Shown here: piece by piece, positions 9,070 through 17,172 of the stretch | Numbering within the stretch: the stretch's first letter is position 1 | Layout: each line of letters begins with the position of its first letter | From: Candidatus Gastranaerophilales bacterium | GTDB lineage: Bacteria > Cyanobacteriota > Vampirovibrionia > Gastranaerophilales > Gastranaerophilaceae | Length of the DNA stretch: 33,787 nt | Reading direction: 5' to 3' | Assembly (NCBI GenBank): GCA_947588755.1 | Contig: CANPZB010000016.1 | Location: 1 to 33,787 of the forward strand | The notes under the pieces: generated by a model | Databases searched by the model: none | What the model was told of the DNA's origin: nothing | Seen by the model: the letters and a program-made list of their open reading frames with translations, nothing else | Position numbers and translations under genes: made by a program

Positions 9070-9098
9070 TTGAATTCCTCATTGTTTTATATTATCAT
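9070..9098 (+). promoter_or_regulatory. Predicted promoter giving a leaderless mutS transcript
   Basis: TTGAAT (9070-9075), a 17-base spacer and TATCAT (9093-9098) are followed by exactly six bases before the mutS ATG at 9105. No Shine-Dalgarno sequence is present. Initiation about seven bases past the -10 would place the first transcribed base at the A of ATG. Confidence 0.55.
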
Positions 9099-9104
9099 TA
9101 TACT

Positions 9105-11678
9105 ATGAAAAATCAGGAAATCAATTTTATTAAAACATCTGAAATAAAAGTTGAAGAACTTACCCCTGCCATGCAGGAATATATGAAAATTAAGCATAAA
9201 CATCCCGATAAAATTCTTCTTTACAGATTGGGTGATTTTTTTGAAACATTTTTTGAAGATGCCGTTACAATGTCCAAAGAACTTGAAATTACTTTGACGG
9301 GTCGTGAACAAGGCAAATTCGGCAGAATTCCTCTTGCGGGTATTCCCGTAAAGTCGCTGAATAATTATTTGGAAAAACTTGTTCAAAAAAATTTAAAAGT
9401 TATAATCTGTGACCAGCTTGAAGACCCTAAATACGCTAAAGGTATTGTTAAAAGAGGTGTTACAAGAATTGTTACTTCCGGCACTCTTACGGAAAGCGAT
9501 TTGTTGGAAAAAAATTCCAACAACTACATTTGTTCTGTGTTTAAAGATGAAAAATCGGATGTTTACGGATTTTCTTATGCGGATATTTCCACGGGTGAAT
9601 TTAAAGTTACTCAGGCTCCGCTAAATCTCATTATATCCGAATTGGCAAGAATTTCTCCCGCTGAAGTTATCGGGCCTGCAACAAGAGGTGAAATTAAACC
9701 TTTTCAAATTGTTCCCGAAGAAAAAGTAAATTTGCCCGATGATATTACGCAGATATACAATTGTTCAAAAGTCCCTCAATCAGTTTTTGAAGCGGGTTTT
9801 GCTTTAAACAATTTAAAAGCTGTTTTTAATGCTCAAAGTCTTGAAGCTTTCGGATACAATGACTGCAAAATCGGTTTCAGAGCGGCAGGTGCTTTGCTTG
9901 CTTATGTTTGGGAAACTTTAAAAGAAAACATTCCTAAATTTGAAAAAATTGACCGTTACGAACTCTCCGAATTTATGATGTTAGACGGCAGTACGAGAAA
10001 AAACCTTGAACTTGTCGAAACTTTGCGGGAAAAAAATAAATACGGTTCTTTGCTTTGGGCTTTGGATAATACAAAAACAAATATGGGTGCAAGGCTGTTA
10101 AAAAGCTGGCTTTGTCAGCCGTTAAAAAATGTTAATGACATTCTGAAAAGACAAAATTGTATTTCGGAACTTGTATCAAATAATGAAATAAGAAATTCAA
10201 TGTCATCTTTACTTGAAAATGTTTATGACATTCAGCGTCTTGCAACCAGAATTTCAAATTCTTCCGCCAATCCAAAAGATTTTTTAAGCTTAAAAGCTTC
10301 TTTATCGGTTTTCCCTGAACTGGTCAGAGTTTCATCCGAACTGGAAACCGACCCGTTTGCTTGTGTGAACGAATATGAAAGCGATATAAAAGATTTTGCG
10401 GAACTTATTGACAGAACCATTGCCGAAGATGCTTCCGCTCTTATAAAAGAAGGCGGTATTATAAAGTCGGGAGTTTCGGGTGAACTTGATTATTTCCGTG
10501 AACTTTTAACTGGCGGTGAGGACTGGCTCAGAAAATTTGAAGAAAAAGAAAAAGAAAAAACCGGTATAAAGACTTTGAAAGTCGGATTTAATAAAGTTTT
10601 CGGGTATTTTATAGAAATTTCCAATTCTTATTTGCAATATGTACCGCAAAATTATGTCAGAAAACAAACTCTTACAACGGGTGAGAGGTTTATCGTTGAA
10701 GAATTAAAAAATCATGAAGATGATGTTTTGTCGGCAAAATTCAAGTCAACGGAATTGGAATATAAGCTTTTTACCGATTTTCGCGAATATTCAAAGGAAT
10801 TTGTTTCAAGGTTACGTAAGATAGCTGATGTAATAGCTTGCTGTGATGTTTATACGGGACTTGCACAGACTGCCGTTGAGAATAATTACGTAAAGCCGAT
10901 TATTGATGAATCGGGCGATTTTATTGTGAAAAACGGACGTCATCCTGTATTGGAAAAAATTCTTCCGCTCGGTGAATACGTGCCGAATGATTTGGAATTA
11001 AAATCAAATTCTTCTGATGTAACGCAGTTTATGATTTTAACAGGACCTAACATGGCGGGTAAATCTACATATATGCGTCAAAACGCTTTAATTGCTCTTA
11101 TGGCACAAACAGGTTCGTGGGTGCCTGCGGATTTTGCCAAAATAGGCGTTATAGATAAAATTTTCACGCGTGTCGGTGCATCGGATGATTTAACCCTCGG
11201 TCAGTCAACTTTTATGGTTGAAATGATAGAAACGGCATATATATTAAATTCCGCAACGGACAAAAGTCTTATTTTGCTTGATGAGATAGGACGCGGTACA
11301 AGCACATACGACGGTGTTGCCATTGCATGGTCGGTGGCCGAATTTATTGCGGAAAAAATATGTGCAAGATGTATTTTTGCTACTCATTACCATGAATTAA
11401 ATGTTATGACAAAATCATATCCGCAAATAAAAAATTACAGAATTACTATCAGTGAAGAAAACGGAGAAATTGAATTTTTAAGGAAAATAGTTCAGGGCGG
11501 AGCAAGCAAAAGTTACGGTATTCAGGTTGCTAAAATGGCAGGACTGCCGAACAGTGTAATTAAGCGTTCGCAAGATTTGATGCTTAAAATGCAAAAGGAT
11601 TATTCAAATAACCTATCTTCCAAAAAACGAAGTACCGATACCCCCGAAGTCCCGCAGCTTAATCTGTTTGGTGCATAA
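9105..11678 (+). CDS. mutS: DNA mismatch repair protein MutS
   Basis: An 857-residue MutS that recognises mismatches and starts methyl-independent or methyl-directed repair. The mismatch-reading Phe-x-Glu motif is present as GDFFETF (F45, E47). The connector, lever and clamp domains follow. The ATPase has Walker A GPNMAGKST from residue 647 and Walker B LILLDEIGRGTSTYDG near 725. The extreme C-terminus is QLNLF at 851-855, which fits the consensus beta-clamp-binding pentapeptide. The length is normal for the family. No mutL is next to it. There is no SD, and the promoter geometry suggests a leaderless mRNA. No clear terminator follows in the 198-base gap. Confidence 0.98.
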   Translation: MKNQEINFIKTSEIKVEELTPAMQEYMKIKHKHPDKILLYRLGDFFETFFEDAVTMSKELEITLTGREQGKFGRIPLAGIPVKSLNNYLEKLVQKNLKVIICDQLEDPKYAKGIVKRGVTRIVTSGTLTESDLLEKNSNNYICSVFKDEKSDVYGFSYADISTGEFKVTQAPLNLIISELARISPAEVIGPATRGEIKPFQIVPEEKVNLPDDITQIYNCSKVPQSVFEAGFALNNLKAVFNAQSLEAFGYNDCKIGFRAAGALLAYVWETLKENIPKFEKIDRYELSEFMMLDGSTRKNLELVETLREKNKYGSLLWALDNTKTNMGARLLKSWLCQPLKNVNDILKRQNCISELVSNNEIRNSMSSLLENVYDIQRLATRISNSSANPKDFLSLKASLSVFPELVRVSSELETDPFACVNEYESDIKDFAELIDRTIAEDASALIKEGGIIKSGVSGELDYFRELLTGGEDWLRKFEEKEKEKTGIKTLKVGFNKVFGYFIEISNSYLQYVPQNYVRKQTLTTGERFIVEELKNHEDDVLSAKFKSTELEYKLFTDFREYSKEFVSRLRKIADVIACCDVYTGLAQTAVENNYVKPIIDESGDFIVKNGRHPVLEKILPLGEYVPNDLELKSNSSDVTQFMILTGPNMAGKSTYMRQNALIALMAQTGSWVPADFAKIGVIDKIFTRVGASDDLTLGQSTFMVEMIETAYILNSATDKSLILLDEIGRGTSTYDGVAIAWSVAEFIAEKICARCIFATHYHELNVMTKSYPQIKNYRITISEENGEIEFLRKIVQGGASKSYGIQVAKMAGLPNSVIKRSQDLMLKMQKDYSNNLSSKKRSTDTPEVPQLNLFGA

Positions 11679-11823
11679 TTAATTTTAAATACTTTATAAA
11701 AGAAACTTTGTAATTAAGAACAAGTAAATGTTATGAATTGTAAAGACAAAATACTGTTATGATTATTTTTCCCGTAAAAGTATCATACGATTAACAGGGC
11801 ATGCTTTTTTATGGTAATTAAAT

Positions 11824-11852
11824 TTGCAGTATGTACATTATTATGCTATATT
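11824..11852 (+). promoter_or_regulatory. Predicted promoter of the vWA/FHA/TonB-like operon
   Basis: TTGCAG (11824-11829), a 17-base spacer and TATATT (11847-11852) lie 25 bases before the first start codon, which has the SD-like AGGCAGGA. The 198-base gap after mutS otherwise shows only weak dyads and no obvious gene. Confidence 0.55.
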
Positions 11853-11876
11853 ATTTATATAAAATAAGGCAGGAAT

Positions 11877-12551
11877 ATGAGATTAAACAAAAGACTTATA
11901 ACGATAGGTTTAATAATTCTGATTTTTTCGGTTGTCGGAAAATTTTTATGGATTGGTTTTAAAAAGATTAAAATTGATGAATTCAAGCCTGCTGCAGTAA
12001 TTTTTATGATTGATTCATCGGCTTCAAATCAAAAAAATCTTCCCGAGCATAAAAAAATCCTGAGACAGATATGTAATTTGCTTGACCCTGAGGATCAGAT
12101 TAAAATATTACGTGTTTCCGAAGATGCATATTTGATATACGAAGGCGGACCAATGAACGGAAGCGGTATTACAAAAGCTATGGATGCTTTTACCGTTTAT
12201 GATAACCGCGATTACGGCACGGCTTACGGTTTAGGATTAAAAAAAGCATTCGGTCATGTATTGAGTATGAAAAAATTGGGATATACTCCCGCAATAGTCG
12301 TAATCGGTGACTTGGAAAACGAAGGACAGGTTGATAAACAGATTGATTGGGATACTTTGCCCGAAAATGTTTCTAATGTTAAAAAATATGCTCCGGATAT
12401 GGCTATGATGTTTTTGGGTGCACATCCCGAAAAACTTGATATGGTCAAAGAATTGCTCGGCCCGATATTGGGTGAGCAAAAACTTATCGTTTCACCCGAA
12501 CAAAATACGGATAAAGCAATAAGAAGATTTATTCATGCATTAAACAGGTAA
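11877..12551 (+). CDS. Membrane-anchored von Willebrand factor A (vWA) domain protein
   Basis: A 224-residue protein with an N-terminal membrane segment (about 7-27), then a vWA fold exposed on one side of the membrane. The metal-ion-dependent adhesion site is visible. D46-S48-S50 sits in FMIDSSAS, Thr115 lies in RDYGTAYG and Asp145 in VVIGDLEN, matching the DxSxS...T...D pattern. vWA domains bind protein partners in a divalent-metal-dependent way. It is the first gene of a six-gene operon with an FHA-like membrane protein and TonB-like proteins, so it may be a docking or assembly subunit. That role is inferred only from context. Confidence 0.85.
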   Translation: MRLNKRLITIGLIILIFSVVGKFLWIGFKKIKIDEFKPAAVIFMIDSSASNQKNLPEHKKILRQICNLLDPEDQIKILRVSEDAYLIYEGGPMNGSGITKAMDAFTVYDNRDYGTAYGLGLKKAFGHVLSMKKLGYTPAIVVIGDLENEGQVDKQIDWDTLPENVSNVKKYAPDMAMMFLGAHPEKLDMVKELLGPILGEQKLIVSPEQNTDKAIRRFIHALNR

Positions 12552-12571
12552 ATATATAAGGAAAATTTTAT

Positions 12572-14197
12572 ATGGCAATTATAGTTTCATCTTCCACACA
12601 GGAAAAAATTTTTAATAACGGCGATACAATTAACGTGGGAACAAATCCTAATTGTGATATTGTTCTTAATGTTGATTTTGACGTTTTATTAACGATACAA
12701 TACGATTTTAACGAAGAAAAATGTATAATAATGAACACTTTCCACAGTGACCGTGTTCTTTTCAGAGGGAAACCCGTAAAAAAAGTCGAAGCGGGCAATG
12801 TTTGTAAAATTATGCTTGCGGACAGTAATGAATTTGTGAGTGTTAAAGTCTTGCCCGATGCTTCATCAAATGACTTGAAACAGCCCAAAACCGTTACTTC
12901 AATTCAGGAGCAAGATTTTACCGAGGAGGATTTAAAAGGCTTGTACGGCAAAGATGCAAATGCCGCTACGAAAGTTAAAATTGAAAAACAAAGAAATGAT
13001 ATTGAAAAAAGTCGTGTACCGATTATTAAAGAAGTTTCTTATTCCATAAATGATTTAAAATCCAAAATCTCGGCGAACGCAAAAACAAACTTGTTCCTTC
13101 ATATAGCTATGTTTTTCAGTGCATTAATATGTGCATTCGGAGTTTCTAACTATTTAATGGGATTAAGTATTCAGGAATCGGCAAACTATTTGCATTTGCC
13201 TACTAATATAAAAGCGTGGATTGCTTATACCGTAATTATTTACGGAATATGCCTTATTATGAAACAAGGTGTTTATTTGTATCTTTTGAGTGATATTCAA
13301 AAAGAGTCAAACAAAAATTCTAAACTCGCACAGAGTTTTATGCTGCTTTTTTCATTAATATTCATGCTCGGTATTTATATTGTTAACCTTGTTTATTATA
13401 TGAATTTGAATAATTTTATGACGTTTGCAATATTTATATCCTTTTTCTTCTCGGGTATAATGTCCGTACTCGCAATAAGCTGCGGTTATTTCAAGTGCAA
13501 CGGTACGGAATGGTCTGCAGAATTAAATAAATACGAGTACAGAGAAGATTTTGAAGGAGTTATTAAATCTTACAGACAGTGGATTGAACGCTATATTAAC
13601 AGTTTAAGCAATACTAAATTACAATATATTAAAGACAGAATGTTCAATTTACAGCTTAAATCTGTCGGGGAAACAATTATAGGTATTTTAACCGCTCCGT
13701 TTCTGGCTTACGGTGTTTCGAATACTCTCGCAATGTGTTTTCCGGAAGCCGCAGGCTGGATAAGAATTTCAGGATTAAGAATAAGTCCTGTTTTTCTGAC
13801 TTTGGCTACTTTTCTCATTATATTTGCGTTTTTCTCGTTTGTTAATACATTCCTTTGTACCAAGAAAATTCAGGGTTCACAGGTGATAAAACAAGACGGA
13901 TTTAGTGATTATCAGCATCATGGTGTTACTATTTACGGATTGGAAGGCGTAAGAAGGCTTAATTCCGAAAAAGTGCGTTCCATGTCGATAGCATGTTCAA
14001 TTATATTTATTGAATTTGCAATGAATATTTCATATTTTATGACTGAAATCGGCGGTGATTTGCAGGGGATGTTCTTGAGTTTTGTTGCGGCTCTTGTTCC
14101 GACTGCTCTTTTAATCGCCGAAACTTTAATGTTAAGTCAGACTAAATTTGATATTTATGCTTGTGATGAATTACTTGCTAAAGTTGATAAAGATTAG
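12572..14197 (+). CDS. FHA-like domain fused to a polytopic membrane protein
   Basis: A 541-residue protein. Residues 1-95 resemble a small beta-sandwich of FHA type: GDTINVGTNPNCDIVL matches the position of the FHA GR-S loop, but the Arg and Ser are missing, so phosphothreonine binding is doubtful. A charged linker (100-165) leads to eight probable membrane segments, about 172-198, 213-238, 254-277, 282-304, 367-390, 405-428, 468-490 and 499-521. A cytosol-sized charged loop of about 60 residues (308-366) lies between the fourth and fifth. The SD is AAGGAAA and the gap to the vWA gene is 20 bases. I know no named family with this architecture. In the operon it is the obvious inner-membrane core. 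Confidence 0.8.
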   Translation: MAIIVSSSTQEKIFNNGDTINVGTNPNCDIVLNVDFDVLLTIQYDFNEEKCIIMNTFHSDRVLFRGKPVKKVEAGNVCKIMLADSNEFVSVKVLPDASSNDLKQPKTVTSIQEQDFTEEDLKGLYGKDANAATKVKIEKQRNDIEKSRVPIIKEVSYSINDLKSKISANAKTNLFLHIAMFFSALICAFGVSNYLMGLSIQESANYLHLPTNIKAWIAYTVIIYGICLIMKQGVYLYLLSDIQKESNKNSKLAQSFMLLFSLIFMLGIYIVNLVYYMNLNNFMTFAIFISFFFSGIMSVLAISCGYFKCNGTEWSAELNKYEYREDFEGVIKSYRQWIERYINSLSNTKLQYIKDRMFNLQLKSVGETIIGILTAPFLAYGVSNTLAMCFPEAAGWIRISGLRISPVFLTLATFLIIFAFFSFVNTFLCTKKIQGSQVIKQDGFSDYQHHGVTIYGLEGVRRLNSEKVRSMSIACSIIFIEFAMNISYFMTEIGGDLQGMFLSFVAALVPTALLIAETLMLSQTKFDIYACDELLAKVDKD

Positions 14198-14205
14198 ATT
14201 AATAT

Positions 14206-15057
14206 ATGAATGCACTTAAAATATTTACGATAATTTTATTTGTTCTTCTTACAAGTATTGTACTGGCAATTCGTCCCGGTATGCATCAGCCTGTAATTAT
14301 TGAGAATGAAGATTTCAAAATTTACAGGGAAAGCGATACGCTTAATTATAAAGACTATGTGAATGTTCAGCCCGAAAATACGGTTGTTGCTAAAAATGTG
14401 CAGGTTAATGTCCAGCCGCAAACTGAAACTGTTAATAAATATGTTGACTCGAAATCCGATGTCGGGAAAGTTAATGAAAAACGTGTTAACATTGATAATC
14501 AGACGGGCGGAAAAGCCGCAAAAAATAATGACAGTCAGCTGGAAATTTTGCAAAGAATTATTAAAAACACCGAAAATCAACCGAGTAAACCTGATGTTGT
14601 TACCCCTGATATCACTCCTAAGCCTAAAGAAGTCAAGCCGCAGCCTGAAAAAACGGTTGCTGCCAAAAAAAATGAAAATCCTTATATGACCGAGGAGGAA
14701 GAAATAATCGCATGGAATAAATGGCGAAGCAATATTCAAAATTATATAATGAAAAACAGCGGGCCGTTTGATGCTCCTATAGGCACTATTTTTTCTTTTT
14801 CCTGTGTTGTTGATAAATTCGGAAATGTTTCCAATATTAAAGTTATGTCATCAAATCCTAACTATATGACTTTTGCCAAAAATAATATAAAACCCGTAAT
14901 TGCAGGACTTCAAAATAAACCGCTGCTTAATTTTCCTCGCGGAACAAAGAGAACTACAACGGTTTTTACGGGATTTTTCGCAATTTCGGTTGTTGAAAGA
15001 TATTCGACTCCCGAAGATTACCATGATTTTGAAAGGATTATAAAATATGTTCAATAG
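14206..15057 (+). CDS. TonB-like periplasmic-spanning protein
   Basis: A 283-residue protein with an N-terminal membrane anchor (about 4-22), a long polar linker and a Pro/Lys-rich segment at about 127-155 (KPKEVKPQPEKTV). A globular C-terminal domain at about 168-283 resembles the TonB C-terminal fold (FSFSCVVDKFGNVSNIKV then a helix and final strands). TonB-type proteins transmit inner-membrane energy to outer-membrane partners. No ExbB or ExbD is in this window, so the partner may be the membrane protein encoded just upstream. The start lies 8 bases past the upstream stop without a clear SD. The last 11 bases overlap a small downstream gene. Confidence 0.75.
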   Translation: MNALKIFTIILFVLLTSIVLAIRPGMHQPVIIENEDFKIYRESDTLNYKDYVNVQPENTVVAKNVQVNVQPQTETVNKYVDSKSDVGKVNEKRVNIDNQTGGKAAKNNDSQLEILQRIIKNTENQPSKPDVVTPDITPKPKEVKPQPEKTVAAKKNENPYMTEEEEIIAWNKWRSNIQNYIMKNSGPFDAPIGTIFSFSCVVDKFGNVSNIKVMSSNPNYMTFAKNNIKPVIAGLQNKPLLNFPRGTKRTTTVFTGFFAISVVERYSTPEDYHDFERIIKYVQ

Positions 15058-15196
15058 ACGTATACTTGCTGTTTTGGTACTTTTTATACTTATTTTTGTT
15101 ATTTCGACTCTGGCTATAATTGCTTTGAAACCTGAAATGCATAAAAAATTTATACCTCAAATAATAATTATTAAAAAAGAGGTTAACAAAAACTAA
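15047..15196 (+). CDS. Very small single-pass membrane protein (49 aa)
   Basis: A 49-codon reading frame starts MFNRRILAVLVLF, has one hydrophobic segment (about residues 6-27) and a basic tail ending KKEVNKN. It begins inside the end of the TonB-like gene (11-base overlap). Its TAA shares a base with the ATG of the next gene (TAATG), so it is tightly sandwiched. This arrangement and the clean transmembrane profile support a real gene. The function is unknown; its size would suit a small subunit of a membrane complex. Confidence 0.7.
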   Translation: MFNRRILAVLVLFILIFVISTLAIIALKPEMHKKFIPQIIIIKKEVNKN

Positions 15197-15396
15197 TGTT
15201 AAAGTTTTATCATGCAATTATATTTTTGCTGTTCGCTGCTCTTGAAATACCTTTGATTTTTAAGTTTGTAAAATACGGCAGAAATTACGAATTTATCCGC
15301 CAAATTTCAGTCGTAATATTAATGATTTTAACCGCATTAATAATGTTCGGTGTTTATAAAACAGGTTTATTTTTTACGAAATTTGTAGTAAGGTAA
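15196..15396 (+). CDS. Small two-pass membrane protein (66 aa)
   Basis: A 66-residue protein with two hydrophobic segments (about 5-24 and 37-58) joined by a short basic loop (KFVKYGRNYEFIRQ). Both termini would be on the same side. The ATG overlaps the stop of the 49-residue gene by one base and the zinc-ribbon TonB-like gene starts 8 bases downstream. I do not recognise a family. It sits centrally in the six-gene membrane operon, which is the only clue to its job. Confidence 0.7.
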   Translation: MLKFYHAIIFLLFAALEIPLIFKFVKYGRNYEFIRQISVVILMILTALIMFGVYKTGLFFTKFVVR

Positions 15397-15404
15397 ATAT
15401 TATA

Positions 15405-16271
15405 ATGTTTATATGCAAAGAATGTAATGCCGAATATGATGAAAAACCCGATTACTGCTTATGCGGTAACAATACTTTTGAATATATAAAAGTTAAAAAA
15501 TCAAAATTTTCAAATAAAGCAGTTATTGAAAAGATTTTGAAAAATAAAAATGATATTTTATCTGTTTTGTTTTTTTTAATTTGTTTGTTCTTTTCAATCT
15601 ACATCTGGCTGTTTGCTGGAAATTCACTTATCAAAGAACAGATAAATACTTCCGTTAAACCTAAAGCTGAAAAAAAACAGGTTATTCCCGATATAAATTC
15701 GATATGGAAAGAAAAAATGCATACCGAAACCGTTATCGATACAAATGTTCAGCAGAATGGTGTTTATCCTTATCAGGAAACTTTGAAATTAAATTTACCT
15801 GTTGAAAGAGTAACCAAACCTGTGAAAATGACAGAAACCAAACCTGTTCCCAAAAATAATGTTTCTAAACCCGCACCTTCACCCAAACCCGTACAAAAGC
15901 CTAAAAATACAAATCCCGCAAATGTTTCGCCCAAAAACGATAAAGTTTTGATTAAAAGTTATAACCCGAATGACCCAGAATTATTAAGATATAAAAGTGC
16001 TTTGAGAAGTGCTTTGTTTTCAAAATTTGCTGTCGGGAGCATTCAAGGCGGAGGTACATGCATTATAGAATTTACGATTAATACCGAAACGGGTAAACTT
16101 GAAAACAGAAGATTTGTACAAAAATCCGATAATAAACAACTTAATGATGCAATTTATTATATGTTAATGAGTGTTCCTCACTTTGCTGTTCCGCCCGAAA
16201 GTTACGGCGGGGAAAAAATACGAATGAAGTTCTTTTTAAACAGCGGTTATTATGAGGTAAGTTTTATTTAA
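15405..16271 (+). CDS. Zinc-ribbon-headed TonB-like protein
   Basis: A 288-residue protein. Residues 1-25 form a short zinc-ribbon-like Cys cluster (Cys4, Cys7, Cys18, Cys20) that would be cytoplasmic. A membrane segment (about 51-71) follows, then a Pro/Lys-rich spacer (about 90-185, with repeated KP and PK pairs) and a C-terminal TonB-like domain (about 195-288, with CIIEFTINTETGKLENRRF). Placing a zinc ribbon on the inner side of a TonB-like protein is unusual. It is the last gene of the operon and its final 8 bases overlap the end of a convergent gene that also encodes a TonB-like domain. Confidence 0.75.
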   Translation: MFICKECNAEYDEKPDYCLCGNNTFEYIKVKKSKFSNKAVIEKILKNKNDILSVLFFLICLFFSIYIWLFAGNSLIKEQINTSVKPKAEKKQVIPDINSIWKEKMHTETVIDTNVQQNGVYPYQETLKLNLPVERVTKPVKMTETKPVPKNNVSKPAPSPKPVQKPKNTNPANVSPKNDKVLIKSYNPNDPELLRYKSALRSALFSKFAVGSIQGGGTCIIEFTINTETGKLENRRFVQKSDNKQLNDAIYYMLMSVPHFAVPPESYGGEKIRMKFFLNSGYYEVSFI

Positions 16272-17004
16272 CTTTAAAATTGAAATCTAATATAATAACC
16301 AGTTCCGCATTAAAAAATGTATCGGGGAAAGGTTGAAAAGGTGCAGCCGCTCTTATGGCTTTTGTTGCGTTATCATCAAGTTCTTTGATTTTAGATGACT
16401 TTATTATGGTGCAATTTTTTATAAAACCTGTATCGTTAAGTGTTAAAGCAACTTGGACTGGTACTTCTTTTTTGCCGTTCAAAAGAATTGATATGCGTTT
16501 TTTGTCGGGTTCTTTCCAGTTTTTCTTAACTTTTTCTCTGACAATTTTTACATAGGGTTCATAGTTAACATATTTACCGTTTTTATCGAATATAAAGATG
16601 TCTGATTTTGTTTGATATACTTGAATTGCAGCGAGTTCACCCGATGGATAGTCATATAGTATTCTGCAATTCGGGCATTCATTTTTTTTGTAAGAAATAA
16701 ATTTTAGTTCGTTTGTATCTTTATTAAAAATTAATTCAACGTTGTTGTATTTTACATAATAATAGTTAGGATTTTGTGTATCATCGGAGTTTATGCAGGT
16801 AAAATCATGATAAAATTTCGGATACTTATCAGTTTTAACTTTTGTTTTTACTTTATCAAACAATATTGATACCGAGTTGTTAACTTCTTCGTAATATTTT
16901 GTGTCGGCGGAATTGAGTTTTTGCGGCTCAATTTTTTCTGCGGCATAAACACTTAGCTGACATGTCAGTAACATTAATGAAAGCAGTAAAATTAATTTTT
17001 TCAT
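16264..17004 (-). CDS. Secreted TonB-C-terminal-like protein
   Basis: A 246-residue protein with a clear signal peptide (MKKLILLLSLMLLTCQLSVYA then A-E). A central domain of about 130 residues contains CPNCRILYDYPSGELAAIQVY. The C-terminal TonB-like domain is at about 165-246 (VQVALTLNDTGFIKNCTIIKSS, then DDNATKAIRAAAPFQPFP). I chose the start at 17004 because it has an SD (GGAGAG) and begins the signal peptide; an upstream ATG at 17145 would add a non-conserved 47-residue tail. It has no membrane anchor or Pro-rich spacer, unlike the two TonB-like proteins of the convergent operon, with which it overlaps by 8 bases. Confidence 0.8.
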   Translation of the reverse strand: MKKLILLLSLMLLTCQLSVYAAEKIEPQKLNSADTKYYEEVNNSVSILFDKVKTKVKTDKYPKFYHDFTCINSDDTQNPNYYYVKYNNVELIFNKDTNELKFISYKKNECPNCRILYDYPSGELAAIQVYQTKSDIFIFDKNGKYVNYEPYVKIVREKVKKNWKEPDKKRISILLNGKKEVPVQVALTLNDTGFIKNCTIIKSSKIKELDDNATKAIRAAAPFQPFPDTFFNAELVIILDFNFKVK

Positions 17005-17020
17005 AAACTCTCCGTTTTTT

Positions 17021-17048
17021 ATGATAGCATAAACACTTACAAAATCAA
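17021..17048 (-). promoter_or_regulatory. Predicted promoter of the secreted TonB-like gene
   Basis: On the minus strand TTGATT (complement of 17043-17048) is followed after 16 bases by TATCAT (complement of 17021-17026), 16 bases before the chosen ATG. It supports the downstream start and argues against the longer reading frame, which would begin upstream of this promoter. Confidence 0.5.
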
Positions 17049-17172
17049 ATTTTACGGTTTTTAAGGCTTTTTCAGGCTTTTTAATTCTAATTACCTCTGT
17101 TGCATATCTTGTTGAGTAATACATTTTTTTAGTACTTGGTTTCAAGATGTTCTTAAAAGAGATGAGGTAAAA

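Noticed and set aside
11679-11876. Gap after mutS checked for a terminator, small RNA or small gene
   Set aside because: Only weak dyads such as CGTA/TACG near 11774-11790 are seen, with no stable stem before a T run and no frame with a start signal; only the operon promoter is supported.
17005-17145. Upstream extension of the secreted TonB-like gene
   Set aside because: The extra 47 codons precede a perfect signal peptide with its own SD and promoter; the extension lies across the promoter and reads as low-complexity Lys-rich sequence.
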